Assembly: GCA_018399635.1 (NCBI GenBank)
Contig: JAGYOH010000006.1
Span: forward strand, 93,258 to 157,257
DNA: 64,000 nt
Direction: 5' to 3'
Source: Clostridia bacterium
GTDB lineage: Bacteria > Bacillota > Clostridia > Peptostreptococcales > Acidaminobacteraceae
The notes beneath the pieces are model-generated. The model made no database searches. It saw nothing but the letters and a program-made list of their open reading frames with translations, and was not told the DNA's origin. The position numbers were made by a program, and so were the translations under genes. Below are positions 54,223 through 63,862 of this stretch, in pieces. Within the stretch, counting starts at the first letter, position 1. Each line of letters begins with the position of its first letter.

Positions 54223-54279
54223 AAAAAGTAGTTGTACAGACAACATACCACAATATCGTTGTAGGGACAACTACTTTTT
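54223..54279. promoter_or_regulatory. Nested palindromes before marR (probable MarR operator)
   Basis: AAAAAGTAGTTGT (54223-54235) and ACAACTACTTTTT (54267-54279) are perfect inverted arms. Each arm region also has its own dyad: GTTGTACAGACAAC and GTTGTAGGGACAAC, both TTGT-N4-5-ACAA-like. On the minus strand TTGTCC and TATGTT fit a promoter with a 17-base spacer inside the region. Confidence 0.8.
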
Positions 54280-54292
54280 TCTCTTGAGATAG

Positions 54293-55642
54293 CTAGAATT
54301 CCAGGGAGATGGTTTCCAGGTAATCCGGAAGGGTGACCTGGTGGTTTCTTTCCTCGAGGAAGGCCTTGAAGTCCTCGAGACTGTCGGTTTCCCCGTGGAT
54401 CAGGATGGTCCTTTGGGGGGGACGGGGCAGTCCCTGGGTCCACTGGTAGAGGTCGTCCCGGTCGCCGTGACCGGAAAAACCCTCCACGGTGACGATGTTC
54501 GCCCGGTTGGGCACGGATTCCTTGCCGATGAAAACCGGGCTTTCCCGGGTCTGGATTTTTCTGCCGAGACTCTCAAGGCTCTGATAACCGACAAAGAGCA
54601 TCTTGGTGGTCTCCAGGGGCAGATAGGCGGGCAGATGGTTGAGGATTCTTCCGGCATCACACATGCCCGAGGCAGAGACGAGAATCTTCGGCTCCCGGTT
54701 GAAATTCAGGGCCATGGATTCCTTCATGGTTTTCGCCTGGTGCAGGTTTTCGAATTGTATGCTTTCCCGGGTCACGGTATCTCTGAGATAATCCTGGTAG
54801 GCCAGGTAGATTTCCGTGGCCTTGAGGGCCAGAGGACTGTCCATGTAGACGGGAACCTGTTCGAATTCTCCAAGCCTTCCCTCCCTGGCGGCATAGGTTT
54901 TGAGGGCGTGGAGAATCTCCTGGGTCCTGCCTACGCTGAAGGCCGGAATGATGACGGTCCCCTTCTGGGCGACGGTGGCCATGACCTCGTCGTAAAGGTT
55001 TTTCAGGCGGGTGTCGATGTGCTGGTGGATCCGGTTGCCGTAGGTACTCTCGAGGATGAGATAATCCGCCTTTTCCAGGGGGGTCGGCGGCTTTTGCAGA
55101 AGGCCGTCCCGATGTCCGAGGTCTCCTGAAAAAACCAGGGTCTTCCCCTTGTGGCGAAGGTTCACATAGGCCGAGCCCAGAAGATGGCCGGCGTCTCTGA
55201 GTTGGAATTCGACATCACCTTCAGCAACCCACGTGTCATATTTGAGGGGATAGCGGTACTGCAGGGTGTTGTAGACGTCATCTTCAGTATATAGAATCTC
55301 CACAAGATCCGGGTCCTTCTGGTAATCCTGCTCCTGGATGCTTGCGCTGTCCAGGAGGAGGATCTCCACCAGATCCATGGTGGGGGGCGTCATGTAGATT
55401 TTCCCCTTGAAGCCCTGTTTGACCAAAAGCGGCAGCCGTCCGCTGTGATCGATGTGGGTGTGGGTCAGAATCACGAAATCCAAGGCGGCGGGATCGAATT
55501 GAAAGGGTTCGTGATTGAGTTGTCTTTCCCGGACGCTGCCTTGAAACATGCCGCAGTCTATGAGAAATTTTTTCTGGTCCGTTTCAACGAAATGACAAGA
55601 GCCGGTCACCATTTTCGCGGCCCCGTTAAAGGTGATTTTCAC
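54293..55642 (-). CDS. MBL-fold RNA/DNA hydrolase with beta-CASP domain (Ysh1-like)
   Basis: 449 residues. The metallo-beta-lactamase motif HTHIDHSGRLP and KTLVFSGDLGHRDG are followed by a beta-CASP region (ILVSASGMCDAGRILNHL) and the C-terminal VEGFSGHGDRDDL. Zn-dependent nuclease of the bacterial Ysh1/CPSF-73-like group. The GTG start has AAGGAGG. Followed by the FAH gene on the other strand. Confidence 0.92.
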   Translation of the reverse strand: MKITFNGAAKMVTGSCHFVETDQKKFLIDCGMFQGSVRERQLNHEPFQFDPAALDFVILTHTHIDHSGRLPLLVKQGFKGKIYMTPPTMDLVEILLLDSASIQEQDYQKDPDLVEILYTEDDVYNTLQYRYPLKYDTWVAEGDVEFQLRDAGHLLGSAYVNLRHKGKTLVFSGDLGHRDGLLQKPPTPLEKADYLILESTYGNRIHQHIDTRLKNLYDEVMATVAQKGTVIIPAFSVGRTQEILHALKTYAAREGRLGEFEQVPVYMDSPLALKATEIYLAYQDYLRDTVTRESIQFENLHQAKTMKESMALNFNREPKILVSASGMCDAGRILNHLPAYLPLETTKMLFVGYQSLESLGRKIQTRESPVFIGKESVPNRANIVTVEGFSGHGDRDDLYQWTQGLPRPPQRTILIHGETDSLEDFKAFLEERNHQVTLPDYLETISLEF

Positions 55643-55730
55643 AAAATATCCCTCCTTGTTAGATAATTGTACAGCAAATCATCGCATTTTGCGGCAAAGA
55701 TGTTAAAATAATGCTAAGGACGGTGATATC

Positions 55731-56570
55731 GTGAAATTATTAACGTTTATTCATGAAGGAAAAAGCCAGATCGGAAGACTCGAGGGGGAAAGGATCCATG
55801 TGATCCGGAATTTCAAGACCATGCTGGAGGTGATCCGTCATCAGAATCTGGCGGATCTCGAGTTTTCACCCGAAACCCTGGAAATTGGAGAGATCATACA
55901 GCTTGCACCGATTCCCGAGCCCGGAAGAAATGTCATTTGCCTGGGGAAAAACTACAGGGACCATGCGCTGGAACTCAAAAACAAAATCAAGACCAATCTC
56001 GGTGTGCCGGAGGAACCCATTTATTTCACCAAGCTGGCCCATCGCGCCACGGGCAACCTCGAGCCGGTAGACAGCTACTTCGAGTCCTATCAGACCATGG
56101 ATTACGAGGTGGAACTGGGCGTCATCGTGGCCAGGGAGGCCCGGGACATCCCCCCTTCGGAGGCCAGGAACCATATTTTCGGTTATACCGTGGGCAACGA
56201 CTTCTGCATGCGGGAGCTTCAGACCAATCATGTCCAGTGGTTCAAGGGAAAGAGTCTGGACACCCATACGGCCCTGGGGCCCGTGATCGTCACCGCAGAT
56301 GAAATCGCCTATCCGCCGGATCTGAGAATCACCTGCACGGTCAACGGCGAGGTCCGTCAGGATTCCAGAACGAATCAACTGATTTTCGATATCGACAGGA
56401 TTTTCAGCGATTTTTCCAAGGGGACCACCCTGCTCCCCGGCGATATCATTCTCACCGGGACACCGGCGGGTGTCGGAATGGGGTTTGAACCGTCAAGATT
56501 CCTCAAACCCGGTGACGAGGTGGTTGCTGAAATCGAGGGCATCGGCAGACTCATCAACCGGATTAAGTAG
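55731..56570 (+). CDS. Fumarylacetoacetate hydrolase-family protein
   Basis: 279 residues. The FAH-fold C-terminal domain has NVICLGKNYRDHALE, YEVELGVIVAREARD (metal-binding Glu pair) and LLPGDIILTGTPAGVGMG. Members act as oxaloacetate decarboxylases, acylpyruvases or hydratases. The GTG start is used. The reaction cannot be fixed from the sequence. Confidence 0.9.
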   Translation: MKLLTFIHEGKSQIGRLEGERIHVIRNFKTMLEVIRHQNLADLEFSPETLEIGEIIQLAPIPEPGRNVICLGKNYRDHALELKNKIKTNLGVPEEPIYFTKLAHRATGNLEPVDSYFESYQTMDYEVELGVIVAREARDIPPSEARNHIFGYTVGNDFCMRELQTNHVQWFKGKSLDTHTALGPVIVTADEIAYPPDLRITCTVNGEVRQDSRTNQLIFDIDRIFSDFSKGTTLLPGDIILTGTPAGVGMGFEPSRFLKPGDEVVAEIEGIGRLINRIK

Positions 56571-56619
56571 TTTATAAGGGGACTTCCCGGTGTATATATC
56601 CACTAGAAGGAGGTTTCCC

Positions 56620-57516
56620 ATGAAAAGTTTGAAATTGGCTGAAAAAAGAAGGTCTGTAAGGGAATATAAAAACAAAAGACTGACCCCTGATCACCGGGAG
56701 TATCTCAATTATCTCCTGGGCGACAAACCCGGCATCGTCGACAAGACCAATGTGGAATTCAGGTTCATTGAAAATGGGTTTGAAAAGGCACCTGGACTCG
56801 AGGGCCTGGCAGGCTATAAAGGGAGGATCATCGAGGCGCCCCACTACTATGCGATTCTGGGAGATGAGGATTCCAAGGAATGTAAAATCGCGGGTTATGT
56901 GGGAGAGTGGCTGATTCTCAATGCCACCAAGGAGGATATCGGAACCTGCTGGATTGAGGTGACCCATTCGGATGAGGCGAAAAAAGTGCTGGAAATCGAG
57001 TCCCAGAAACGTCTTCTGGCCTTGATCGCCCTGGGCTATCCCAAGAGTGAACGACGACTCTCGAACATCTACGCCACGACGGGCAAGGGCAGTCTGTCCT
57101 CTCTGACCGACCTGGGTTATCCTGATATCGACACGAGTTACTCCAAGGCACCGGTCAGCGGCAGGAAGTCCATCACCGAGTTTGTCTTCACCGATGAGTG
57201 GGGAAGGGTACCCACCCTTGATGAGCTGGAAAAGCTCGGTGTCCATGAAGTCCTGTTCTACATGCGCCTGGCTCCCTCTTATGAAAACCGGCAACCCTGG
57301 CAGTTTTTGTTGAAGGGGAAAAGCATCGAGCTTTACATCGAGAAGAGTGATACCATCTCGGAAATCGCCCAGTGTCTGGATTCCGGCATCGCCATGTTCT
57401 ATTTCGAGGTCGGCATGCATGATATCGGCATCGCCGGTCATTGGGAGATTTCAGAATATGACCAGCCCCAGGGTGTTCCTGACCACTACAGGATGGTGGC
57501 CCAGTACATGTACTGA
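56620..57516 (+). CDS. Nitroreductase-family flavoprotein, two-lobed
   Basis: 298 residues. The start ATG has AGGAGG. LAEKRRSVREYKNKRLTP is the nitroreductase opening, and WQFLLKGKSIELYIEK and APSYENRQPWQF show a second nitroreductase-like copy in the C-terminal half. The protein is thus a fused two-repeat form, larger than the usual 170-220 residues. Substrate unknown. Confidence 0.87.
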   Translation: MKSLKLAEKRRSVREYKNKRLTPDHREYLNYLLGDKPGIVDKTNVEFRFIENGFEKAPGLEGLAGYKGRIIEAPHYYAILGDEDSKECKIAGYVGEWLILNATKEDIGTCWIEVTHSDEAKKVLEIESQKRLLALIALGYPKSERRLSNIYATTGKGSLSSLTDLGYPDIDTSYSKAPVSGRKSITEFVFTDEWGRVPTLDELEKLGVHEVLFYMRLAPSYENRQPWQFLLKGKSIELYIEKSDTISEIAQCLDSGIAMFYFEVGMHDIGIAGHWEISEYDQPQGVPDHYRMVAQYMY

Positions 57517-57517
57517 C

Positions 57518-57550
57518 AAAAAAAAACAGGCTTTACGGCCTGTTTTTTTT
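57518..57550. terminator. Terminator between the nitroreductase and ACT genes
   Basis: AAAAAACAGGC pairs with GCCTGTTTTTT, loop TTTACG, with A and T tracts on both sides. The genes are convergent. Confidence 0.87.
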
Positions 57551-57560
57551 AGCAAGGAAA

Positions 57561-58001
57561 TCACTGCATGCTGATCAAGGTGACCTGTTCGACCCCCTTG
57601 AGGGCCTTGATCAGGTTCAACAGATCGTTGTAACTGGTGGACAGTTCGGAGATGTCAAAGTGAATCGAGACGTTGGCATAACCCTTTTCCGGAGGATTCT
57701 GGGTGATGGTGAGGATATTGCCCCTGCACTTGGCGATGATGTCCAGAATCTGGCTGAGGGTGCCTGATTCGTGTTTCAGGATCAGGTTGATGGTGGAGGA
57801 GTTGCCCAGGGCGCCGTCCTCCAGATAAAAGATATGGTCGCAGTACTTGTAGTAGGTGCTTCTTGAAATCCCCACCTGGTTTACCGCCTCGGTGATGCTG
57901 TGGACCTTGTTGGCGTTGATCAGTTCCTTGGCCTGCATCACCTTGACGAATACCTCCGGGAGGATTTCCTGACTGATGATATAAAATTTCTTGGCATTCA
58001 T
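57561..58001 (-). CDS. ACT-domain protein (PheB/UPF0735-like)
   Basis: 146 residues. An N-terminal helix-turn-helix-like part (KVHSITEAVNQVGISRSTYYKYCDHIFYL) is followed by an ACT domain (INLILKHESGTLSQILDIIAKCRGNILTI). UPF0735/PheB proteins are linked to amino-acid sensing. Single-gene unit; ligand unknown. Confidence 0.9.
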   Translation of the reverse strand: MNAKKFYIISQEILPEVFVKVMQAKELINANKVHSITEAVNQVGISRSTYYKYCDHIFYLEDGALGNSSTINLILKHESGTLSQILDIIAKCRGNILTITQNPPEKGYANVSIHFDISELSTSYNDLLNLIKALKGVEQVTLISMQ

Positions 58002-58136
58002 TTCATCACCCTCTAGTGAATCTTAAGAATCATTATATCACAGCTCGATAACCCTGTGAAATCCTGTGAATAATAATGTCATCAGGGGGGACTTATGGTA
58101 AAATAAAGGCGTTGGACATTAAAGTGAGGTGTAGGA

Positions 58137-59636
58137 ATGAAGCGAAGTAGAGTGACAGCATTAATCGCGGTTTTTTTTGTAATTCTGATCATGACCGGGT
58201 GCCGGGATAATTCTGGAGGGGAGCCTGTCCCGGAAGATCCCGTGGTGGAGAATCCCGTGGAGGAAGAACCTGAAGTCATTGAAGTTCCCGGGGAGGAACC
58301 GGTAGCGGTTGATGAACCGGAAGTGGTTGACGAGCCCGGGGACCCGGAGGAAAATGAAGTGCCGGAGACCCAGGAGGCCGACAAGGTCTATGTGAGTATC
58401 ACGGGTCTGAACTTTCGTGAAGGCCCTGGCTCCGACACCAGGATTCTCAGGGTGCTGGATTATAAAGAGACCCTTGAACTGACCCGGAATCAAGAGGAGA
58501 AATGGCTCGAGGTCAAGGATGAAACCGGTACGGTCGGCTGGGTTTTCTCTGACTATGTGGGTTCAGAGGTCACCACCACCATCACCAGGGTCTATCATGA
58601 CGTGGATTACAGCGCCTATGAGAAGCCCGTGGATTTTGAGAACAACCCCCCGGTGGCGGTCAAGGGCATCTACGTATCGGGTCATTCGGCCGCAGGCAAC
58701 CTCGATTACTATATCAATCTGATCAAGGCCTCTGAACTCAATGCCCTGATCATCGATGTGAAGGACGACAACGGCAATCTCCTCTTCCCCAGTGAAGCGG
58801 CGGGGAGTCTCTTCGGAGAGAACTACAAGGTCCACATCAAGGAGATCCAACCGGTGATGGAGCGACTGAAGGAGGAGGGCATCTATCTGATTGCCAGGAT
58901 CGTCGCCTTCAAGTCCCCCCGCTATGCGGCGCTTTACCCTGACCGGGCCATCAGCTACAAACAGGGGGGCACCTACAAGGACAACAACGGAATCTACTGG
59001 GCTTCTCCCTACGACCGGGAGCTTTGGAATTACCTGATTGCGGTGTCAAAGGAAGCGGCCGAGGCGGGCTTCAATGAGATCCAGTACGACTATGTCAGAT
59101 TTCCCACCTCCGGCGGGGCCAATCTCGACAGTCTCCTGGATTACAAGAATCCCTCAGGTGAAACAAAAACCAAGGCGGTGCAGGATTTCATCAAAACCGC
59201 CCAGGAGAAGCTCGAGGACAGCGACGTCTATATTTCTGCCGATGTCTACGGATGGACGGCTACTGCCGTCAATGACGTGGGAATCGGTCAACACTGGGAA
59301 GCCATCAGCAATGTGGTGGATGTCATCAGCCCCATGTCCTACCCCTCTCATTACGGCACCGGCAATTTCGGCTTTGAAGTGCCTGACGCCCATCCCTATG
59401 AGGTGCTGAGGGAAGCCACGAAGGATGCGATCCAGAGGAACCAGAATATCGAAACCCCGGCCTTGATCAGACCCTGGATCCAGAATTTCACTGCGACCTG
59501 GGTCAAGGGCCATATCTCCTATGGGATGCGGGAAGTGAATCTTCAGATCCAGGCCATGAAGGAGCTGGGGGTGGATGAATACATGCTGTGGAACTCCAGA
59601 AATGTCTACAACGTTGAAGGCCTGGGCGTTGAATAG
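58137..59636 (+). CDS. SH3b-domain glycoside hydrolase-like lipoprotein (DUF4015)
   Basis: 499 residues. Lipobox MTGC, a very acidic Pro/Glu linker of about 55 residues, a bacterial SH3 domain (about 75-140; VYVSITGLNFREGPGSDTRILRVL) and a TIM-barrel DUF4015 domain (KGIYVSGHSAAGNLDYYINLIKASELNALIIDVKDDNGN, EIQYDYVRFPTSGG). The DUF4015 family is classed with GH-like hydrolases. The outer cell face and cell-wall-binding SH3 suggest a role in wall or exopolysaccharide processing. 12 bases before pyrE. Confidence 0.88.
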   Translation: MKRSRVTALIAVFFVILIMTGCRDNSGGEPVPEDPVVENPVEEEPEVIEVPGEEPVAVDEPEVVDEPGDPEENEVPETQEADKVYVSITGLNFREGPGSDTRILRVLDYKETLELTRNQEEKWLEVKDETGTVGWVFSDYVGSEVTTTITRVYHDVDYSAYEKPVDFENNPPVAVKGIYVSGHSAAGNLDYYINLIKASELNALIIDVKDDNGNLLFPSEAAGSLFGENYKVHIKEIQPVMERLKEEGIYLIARIVAFKSPRYAALYPDRAISYKQGGTYKDNNGIYWASPYDRELWNYLIAVSKEAAEAGFNEIQYDYVRFPTSGGANLDSLLDYKNPSGETKTKAVQDFIKTAQEKLEDSDVYISADVYGWTATAVNDVGIGQHWEAISNVVDVISPMSYPSHYGTGNFGFEVPDAHPYEVLREATKDAIQRNQNIETPALIRPWIQNFTATWVKGHISYGMREVNLQIQAMKELGVDEYMLWNSRNVYNVEGLGVE

Positions 59637-59649
59637 GGAGGGTGAGGTT

Positions 59650-60279
59650 ATGAATCACGTGGCAATCGCAAAAAAACTCCTGGAAATCAAGGCGGTGGTG
59701 ATGACCGACGAGGCCCGTCTTTTCACCTGGGCCTCGGGAATCAAATCCCCCATTTACTGTGACAACCGGTTGATCATGGCCTATCCGGAGCTGAGAAAAG
59801 AAGTGGCCATGGCCTTTGTGAACAAAATCAGGGGTCTGAGGACCGATGTGGACGTCATCGTCGGAACGGCGACGGCGGGCATCGCCCACGCGGCCTGGGT
59901 TTCCGAGATCATGGGACTCCCCATGGCCTATGTGAGAAGCTCGTCAAAGGGTCATGGCAAGCAGAATCAGATTGAGGGAATCATCAAGGCCGGGGACAGG
60001 GTGGTGGTGATTGAAGACCTGCTCAGCACCGGCGGCAGTGCCCTCAAGGCAGTAGAAGCCCTGAGAGAAGCCGGGGCGGAGGTCATCAAGGTCCTTGCCA
60101 TCTTCAACTACAATTTCGATGACCTGCTGGTCCATTTCGCCGAGGCTCAGATGAGCTTTGAGTCCCTGACGGATTACAACACGCTCCTCCCGATTGCCAG
60201 GGACTCAGGCTATATCGACGAAGGCAGCTTCGATATTCTGAAAAAGTGGCGGGAGAATCCAAGGGTTTTCATGGAGTAG
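59650..60279 (+). CDS. pyrE: Orotate phosphoribosyltransferase
   Basis: 209 residues. The PRPP-binding loop is VVVIEDLLSTGGSALKAVEAL, and VMTDEARLFTWASGIKSPIYCDNR is the orotate side. Converts orotate to OMP in pyrimidine synthesis. Start at ATG 59650 behind GGGTGAGG; a longer frame would overlap the glycosidase gene. Other pyr genes are not in the window. Confidence 0.95.
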   Translation: MNHVAIAKKLLEIKAVVMTDEARLFTWASGIKSPIYCDNRLIMAYPELRKEVAMAFVNKIRGLRTDVDVIVGTATAGIAHAAWVSEIMGLPMAYVRSSSKGHGKQNQIEGIIKAGDRVVVIEDLLSTGGSALKAVEALREAGAEVIKVLAIFNYNFDDLLVHFAEAQMSFESLTDYNTLLPIARDSGYIDEGSFDILKKWRENPRVFME

Positions 60280-60918
60280 ATGATGAGATTAAGAAAAGAT
60301 CCCAATATAGAAGAGGCGTTCAAAAAATTTGAAGACTACCTCCTGCCCGGGGGGCCGGTTGATTTTCATGAGGTTTTTGGCAATGACCGCCGGGTCAGGG
60401 CGGAGTTCGGGGTCGGCAAGGGCCGGTTCATCCTGCAAACCGCAAAGGAGAATCCCGATATCAATTTCATCGGGGTGGAAATCAGGGACCAGGTGCTCTT
60501 GAAGGCCCTCAAAAAACTGGGAGATGCCACGATTCCCAATCTGAGATTCATGGTGATGGACGTGGCACAGGTCACGGAAATCTTTCAACCGAAAAGTGTC
60601 GACGGGCTGTATCTGAATTTTTCAGACCCCTGGCCCAAGACCCGGCACCACAAAAGAAGACTCACCCACAGGGATTTCATCGAGAAATACGATCAGATCC
60701 TGTCGGACGAGGCCTGGATCTGCTTCAAGACGGATCACTCAGATTTTTTCCATTTTACTTTAAGAGAGCTGATCGCCCTGCAACTGCCCATCAGGGACAT
60801 TTCCTTCGATGTGCATGCAGACAACAGATTCAAGGACAATATCGTCACGGAATATGAAGAAAAATTCTCGAAAAAAGGGCACAAGATCATGGCGGCTACC
60901 TTCAAGACCCGTTTGTAG
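60280..60918 (+). CDS. trmB: tRNA (guanine-N7-)-methyltransferase
   Basis: 212 residues. The SAM-binding motif is AEFGVGKGRFILQTAKENPDINFIGVEIRD, and the catalytic region reads NFSDPWPKTRHHKRRL. Methylates G46 of tRNAs. ATG directly after the pyrE stop. A second ATG three bases later is equally possible. Confidence 0.96.
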   Translation: MMRLRKDPNIEEAFKKFEDYLLPGGPVDFHEVFGNDRRVRAEFGVGKGRFILQTAKENPDINFIGVEIRDQVLLKALKKLGDATIPNLRFMVMDVAQVTEIFQPKSVDGLYLNFSDPWPKTRHHKRRLTHRDFIEKYDQILSDEAWICFKTDHSDFFHFTLRELIALQLPIRDISFDVHADNRFKDNIVTEYEEKFSKKGHKIMAATFKTRL

Positions 60919-60933
60919 AACGAGGTGGAAAAA

Positions 60934-62475
60934 ATGGTTAAAAGAGTTCTCGCAATCACCTATGTGCTGATTGGAATCCTTCTTGGGGGACTCCTTCTCT
61001 ATCAGTTCAGGATCGGCTTTATCGACTTCCTGGGTTTTTTGGGGAATATCCTGAGCAGGTTCTTTCTTTTGTATGCCCTGGTGGTGGCGGTATTCATTTT
61101 CCTGGACAATGACGATCCCCACAGGACCCTGTCCTGGCTCCTGGTGCTGATACTCCTGCCCTATGTCGGGGTCATATTCTACATCCTGATCGGAAAAAAC
61201 CTGATTCCGCGACGGGCGGCCAAAAAGAAGAAGGAAAGCGACCAGCTGGTTGAAGGCAAAATGGCCAGGAACCAGAGTGACGCCATTCAATATCTCAGCA
61301 ATATCGACTCAGGAAGGATTTTGTCCCAGCATTCCCAGGTGGTGAAATTGTTATTGAAGAATTCCAATTCCCTGTTCACCCTCAACAACCAGGTGGATAT
61401 CCTCACCAACGGGATTCAGACCTTCACCAGGATTTTCCGGGCCATGAACGAGGCCAGGGAAACCATCCACATGGAGTATTTCATTATCAAGGAGGATGCC
61501 ATCGGCAACAAGGTCAAGGAAATCCTGATCCGAAAAGCCGGTGAGGGTGTCGCGGTGAGGGTGATTTACGATGCCGTGGGCAGCTTTCGTCTTTCCCGGA
61601 AGTTCAAGAATGACCTCAAGGCGGCGGGGGTTGAAATCCATCCCTTCTTTCCGGTGATTTTTCCGGTGATCACCCGGGAACTCAACTACAGAAATCATCG
61701 GAAGATTCTGGTCATCGACGGGATGATCGGCTTCATGGGTGGTCTGAATATCGGTGACGAGTATGTGGGAAAAAACCCGACCCTGGGATTCTGGCGGGAC
61801 ACCCACCTGAGAATCATGGGAGAGGCGGTCCATACCCTGCAGCGGATCTTCATCTCTGACTGGAAATTCGTTTCCAAAGAGGACATCAGCCTGGAGAGGC
61901 CCTACAAGAGGATGCCCTATCTGGGGCAGAGCATGATTCAAATCGCCGCCAGCGGTCCGGACAGCGACTGGCAGAATATCCACCAGGGTTTTTTCTCCCT
62001 GATTGCGACGGCCAAGGAAAAAATCTGGATGGAGACCCCCTATCTGGTGCCGGACGAGAGCATCCGCATGGCCCTGAAAACCGCGGCTCTCAGCGGCATA
62101 GACGTCAAGATCATCATTCCCAACAAGCCGGACCACTTTTTTGTCTACTGGGCTTCGAGGGACAATATTGAGGGGCTCCTGGAGGCGGGGGTCAGGATCT
62201 ACACCTATGAAAGAGGCTTCATCCACAGCAAAATCCTGCTCGTGGACGGCATCGCGGCCTCGGTGGGCACCGCCAACATGGATGTCAGGAGCTTCGGGAC
62301 CAATTATGAAGTGAATGCCTTTCTCTACGGGAAGGCGATCACCCGGAGGCTGGAGGAGGATTTCATGGTGGATCTCAAGGATTCAAAGGAGATCGACTAT
62401 GACGTCCACTTGAAAAGGAGTATCAAGGAAAAGACCCTGGAAGCCTTCGGGCGCCTGCTGTCTCCCTTGCAATAA
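60934..62475 (+). CDS. cls: Cardiolipin synthase
   Basis: 513 residues. Two N-terminal membrane helices ([19 protein letters not shown] and [11 protein letters not shown] with [25 protein letters not shown]), then two phospholipase-D HKD motifs: [12 protein letters not shown] and [12 protein letters not shown]. Joins two phosphatidylglycerols. Start at the ATG behind GAGGTGG; an upstream GTG is possible. Confidence 0.95.
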   Translation: MVKRVLAITYVLIGILLGGLLLYQFRIGFIDFLGFLGNILSRFFLLYALVVAVFIFLDNDDPHRTLSWLLVLILLPYVGVIFYILIGKNLIPRRAAKKKKESDQLVEGKMARNQSDAIQYLSNIDSGRILSQHSQVVKLLLKNSNSLFTLNNQVDILTNGIQTFTRIFRAMNEARETIHMEYFIIKEDAIGNKVKEILIRKAGEGVAVRVIYDAVGSFRLSRKFKNDLKAAGVEIHPFFPVIFPVITRELNYRNHRKILVIDGMIGFMGGLNIGDEYVGKNPTLGFWRDTHLRIMGEAVHTLQRIFISDWKFVSKEDISLERPYKRMPYLGQSMIQIAASGPDSDWQNIHQGFFSLIATAKEKIWMETPYLVPDESIRMALKTAALSGIDVKIIIPNKPDHFFVYWASRDNIEGLLEAGVRIYTYERGFIHSKILLVDGIAASVGTANMDVRSFGTNYEVNAFLYGKAITRRLEEDFMVDLKDSKEIDYDVHLKRSIKEKTLEAFGRLLSPLQ

Positions 62476-62485
62476 GGAGGTTCTA

Positions 62486-62953
62486 TTGATTTATATCGTC
62501 CTCACTGGAATGGTTCTCTTCCTGGACCAGGTGACCAAGTACTGGGCCCTGGAGAAACTGACCGGAATTGAAACCATCCCCATCATCCAGGATGTCTTCC
62601 ATCTCACCTTCCGAAAGAATACCGGGGCGGCCTTCAGTATTCTCAGGGACAATGTCACCCTGCTCATCGGGATGACCTCGGTGGTGATTCTGGCCCTGGG
62701 GGTTTTTTACGGGGTTTCAATCATCAAAAAAGAGCATCCTCTCATGCTCCTCAGTCTGGGGATGATTCTGGGCGGCGCCGCAGGCAACCTCATCGACCGG
62801 ATCCGGCTGGGTTATGTGGTGGATTTCTTTGATTTCAGGCTGATCAATTTTGCGGTCTTCAATGTCGGTGATTCCTTCATCGTCATCGGCGCTTTCTTGA
62901 TCGGTGTTTATGTGGTGGTCCTGGAGGGCCGGGAATCAAAGAAACTCGGATAA
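62486..62953 (+). CDS. lspA: Prolipoprotein signal peptidase (signal peptidase II)
   Basis: 155 residues, four membrane helices. Both catalytic Asp motifs are present: [22 protein letters not shown] and [11 protein letters not shown]. Removes the signal peptide of lipoproteins such as those at 388, 12540, 19533, 20476, 22699 and 58137. TTG start with AAGGAGG. The last 18 bases overlap the convergent EamA gene. Confidence 0.95.
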   Translation: MIYIVLTGMVLFLDQVTKYWALEKLTGIETIPIIQDVFHLTFRKNTGAAFSILRDNVTLLIGMTSVVILALGVFYGVSIIKKEHPLMLLSLGMILGGAAGNLIDRIRLGYVVDFFDFRLINFAVFNVGDSFIVIGAFLIGVYVVVLEGRESKKLG

Positions 62954-63796
62954 GTCCTCCCGGGTCTTGTAGAAACTGATGTAGATGGACAGGAGGATGA
63001 CGGCGGTTCCGATCAGACTCATCAGATCCGGGAACTCGCTGAAGAGGATTGCGGAGAGCACCATGGTGATGATCACATCGGCGTAGGAGTAGATGGATAC
63101 TCTTGAGGCGTCGGCGAAGCGATAGCCGTAGGTCAGAAAGGTCTGGGCCAGGGTGGCGGAAAATCCGATGGCGACCAGGGGAAGAAGGTCGGCCGGCGCC
63201 GGAGCGATGAAGCCGTGGATCGCCATGAAGGGCAGGGTGGAAACCAGGTTGACCAGGGAAAATACAAAAACGATGGTTTCGGGAGCGTCATAATCCCTGA
63301 GATAGCGAAGAATCACGTAGCTGATGCCGCCGAAAAGGGCGGAAAGAATCGCCAGGAGAGAGCCTGTGGCTTCAAAGTCTCCCACGGGCCTGATGACGAG
63401 GATCGCCCCGACAAGGGCGACCACCATGGAAATGATCTGATGCCGTTTTATGCGCTCCTTCAGCAGCATCCCACTGAAGCCGATCACGAAAAAAGGGCTG
63501 AGTTTGTTGAGGATGACGGCGTCGGCAACGTTGAGCCGGCTGATGGCGAAGAAGTAGGAGTAGATGCCGAGAGTCCCCAGCAGGGCTCTCAAAAGGACAT
63601 ATCGGACATGGGTCGGGAAAAGAGGGATTCCCTTGATCCGGCAGTACGGCGGATAGACGAGGACGGCGAAGGCGCCTCTGAAGAACACCGTCTGGTACAG
63701 CGGATAATGACTGACGGCCTTGACGCTGGTGGCCATCATGGCAAAAAAAACGGTGGACAATAGAATCATGATGATGCCTTTATCGTGGGATTTCAT
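62936..63796 (-). CDS. EamA/DMT-family transporter
   Basis: 286 residues, ten membrane helices in two EamA repeats ([19 protein letters not shown]... and [35 protein letters not shown]). Drug/metabolite superfamily exporter; substrate unknown. Start at an ATG behind AAGGAG. Convergent with lspA. Confidence 0.9.
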   Translation of the reverse strand: MKSHDKGIIMILLSTVFFAMMATSVKAVSHYPLYQTVFFRGAFAVLVYPPYCRIKGIPLFPTHVRYVLLRALLGTLGIYSYFFAISRLNVADAVILNKLSPFFVIGFSGMLLKERIKRHQIISMVVALVGAILVIRPVGDFEATGSLLAILSALFGGISYVILRYLRDYDAPETIVFVFSLVNLVSTLPFMAIHGFIAPAPADLLPLVAIGFSATLAQTFLTYGYRFADASRVSIYSYADVIITMVLSAILFSEFPDLMSLIGTAVILLSIYISFYKTREDLSEFL

Positions 63797-63862
63797 AGGG
63801 GCTCCTTCAAGTTTGATTGCCCCCATGATATCATAATCCACGGCAGATTTTGAGGTGAAATG

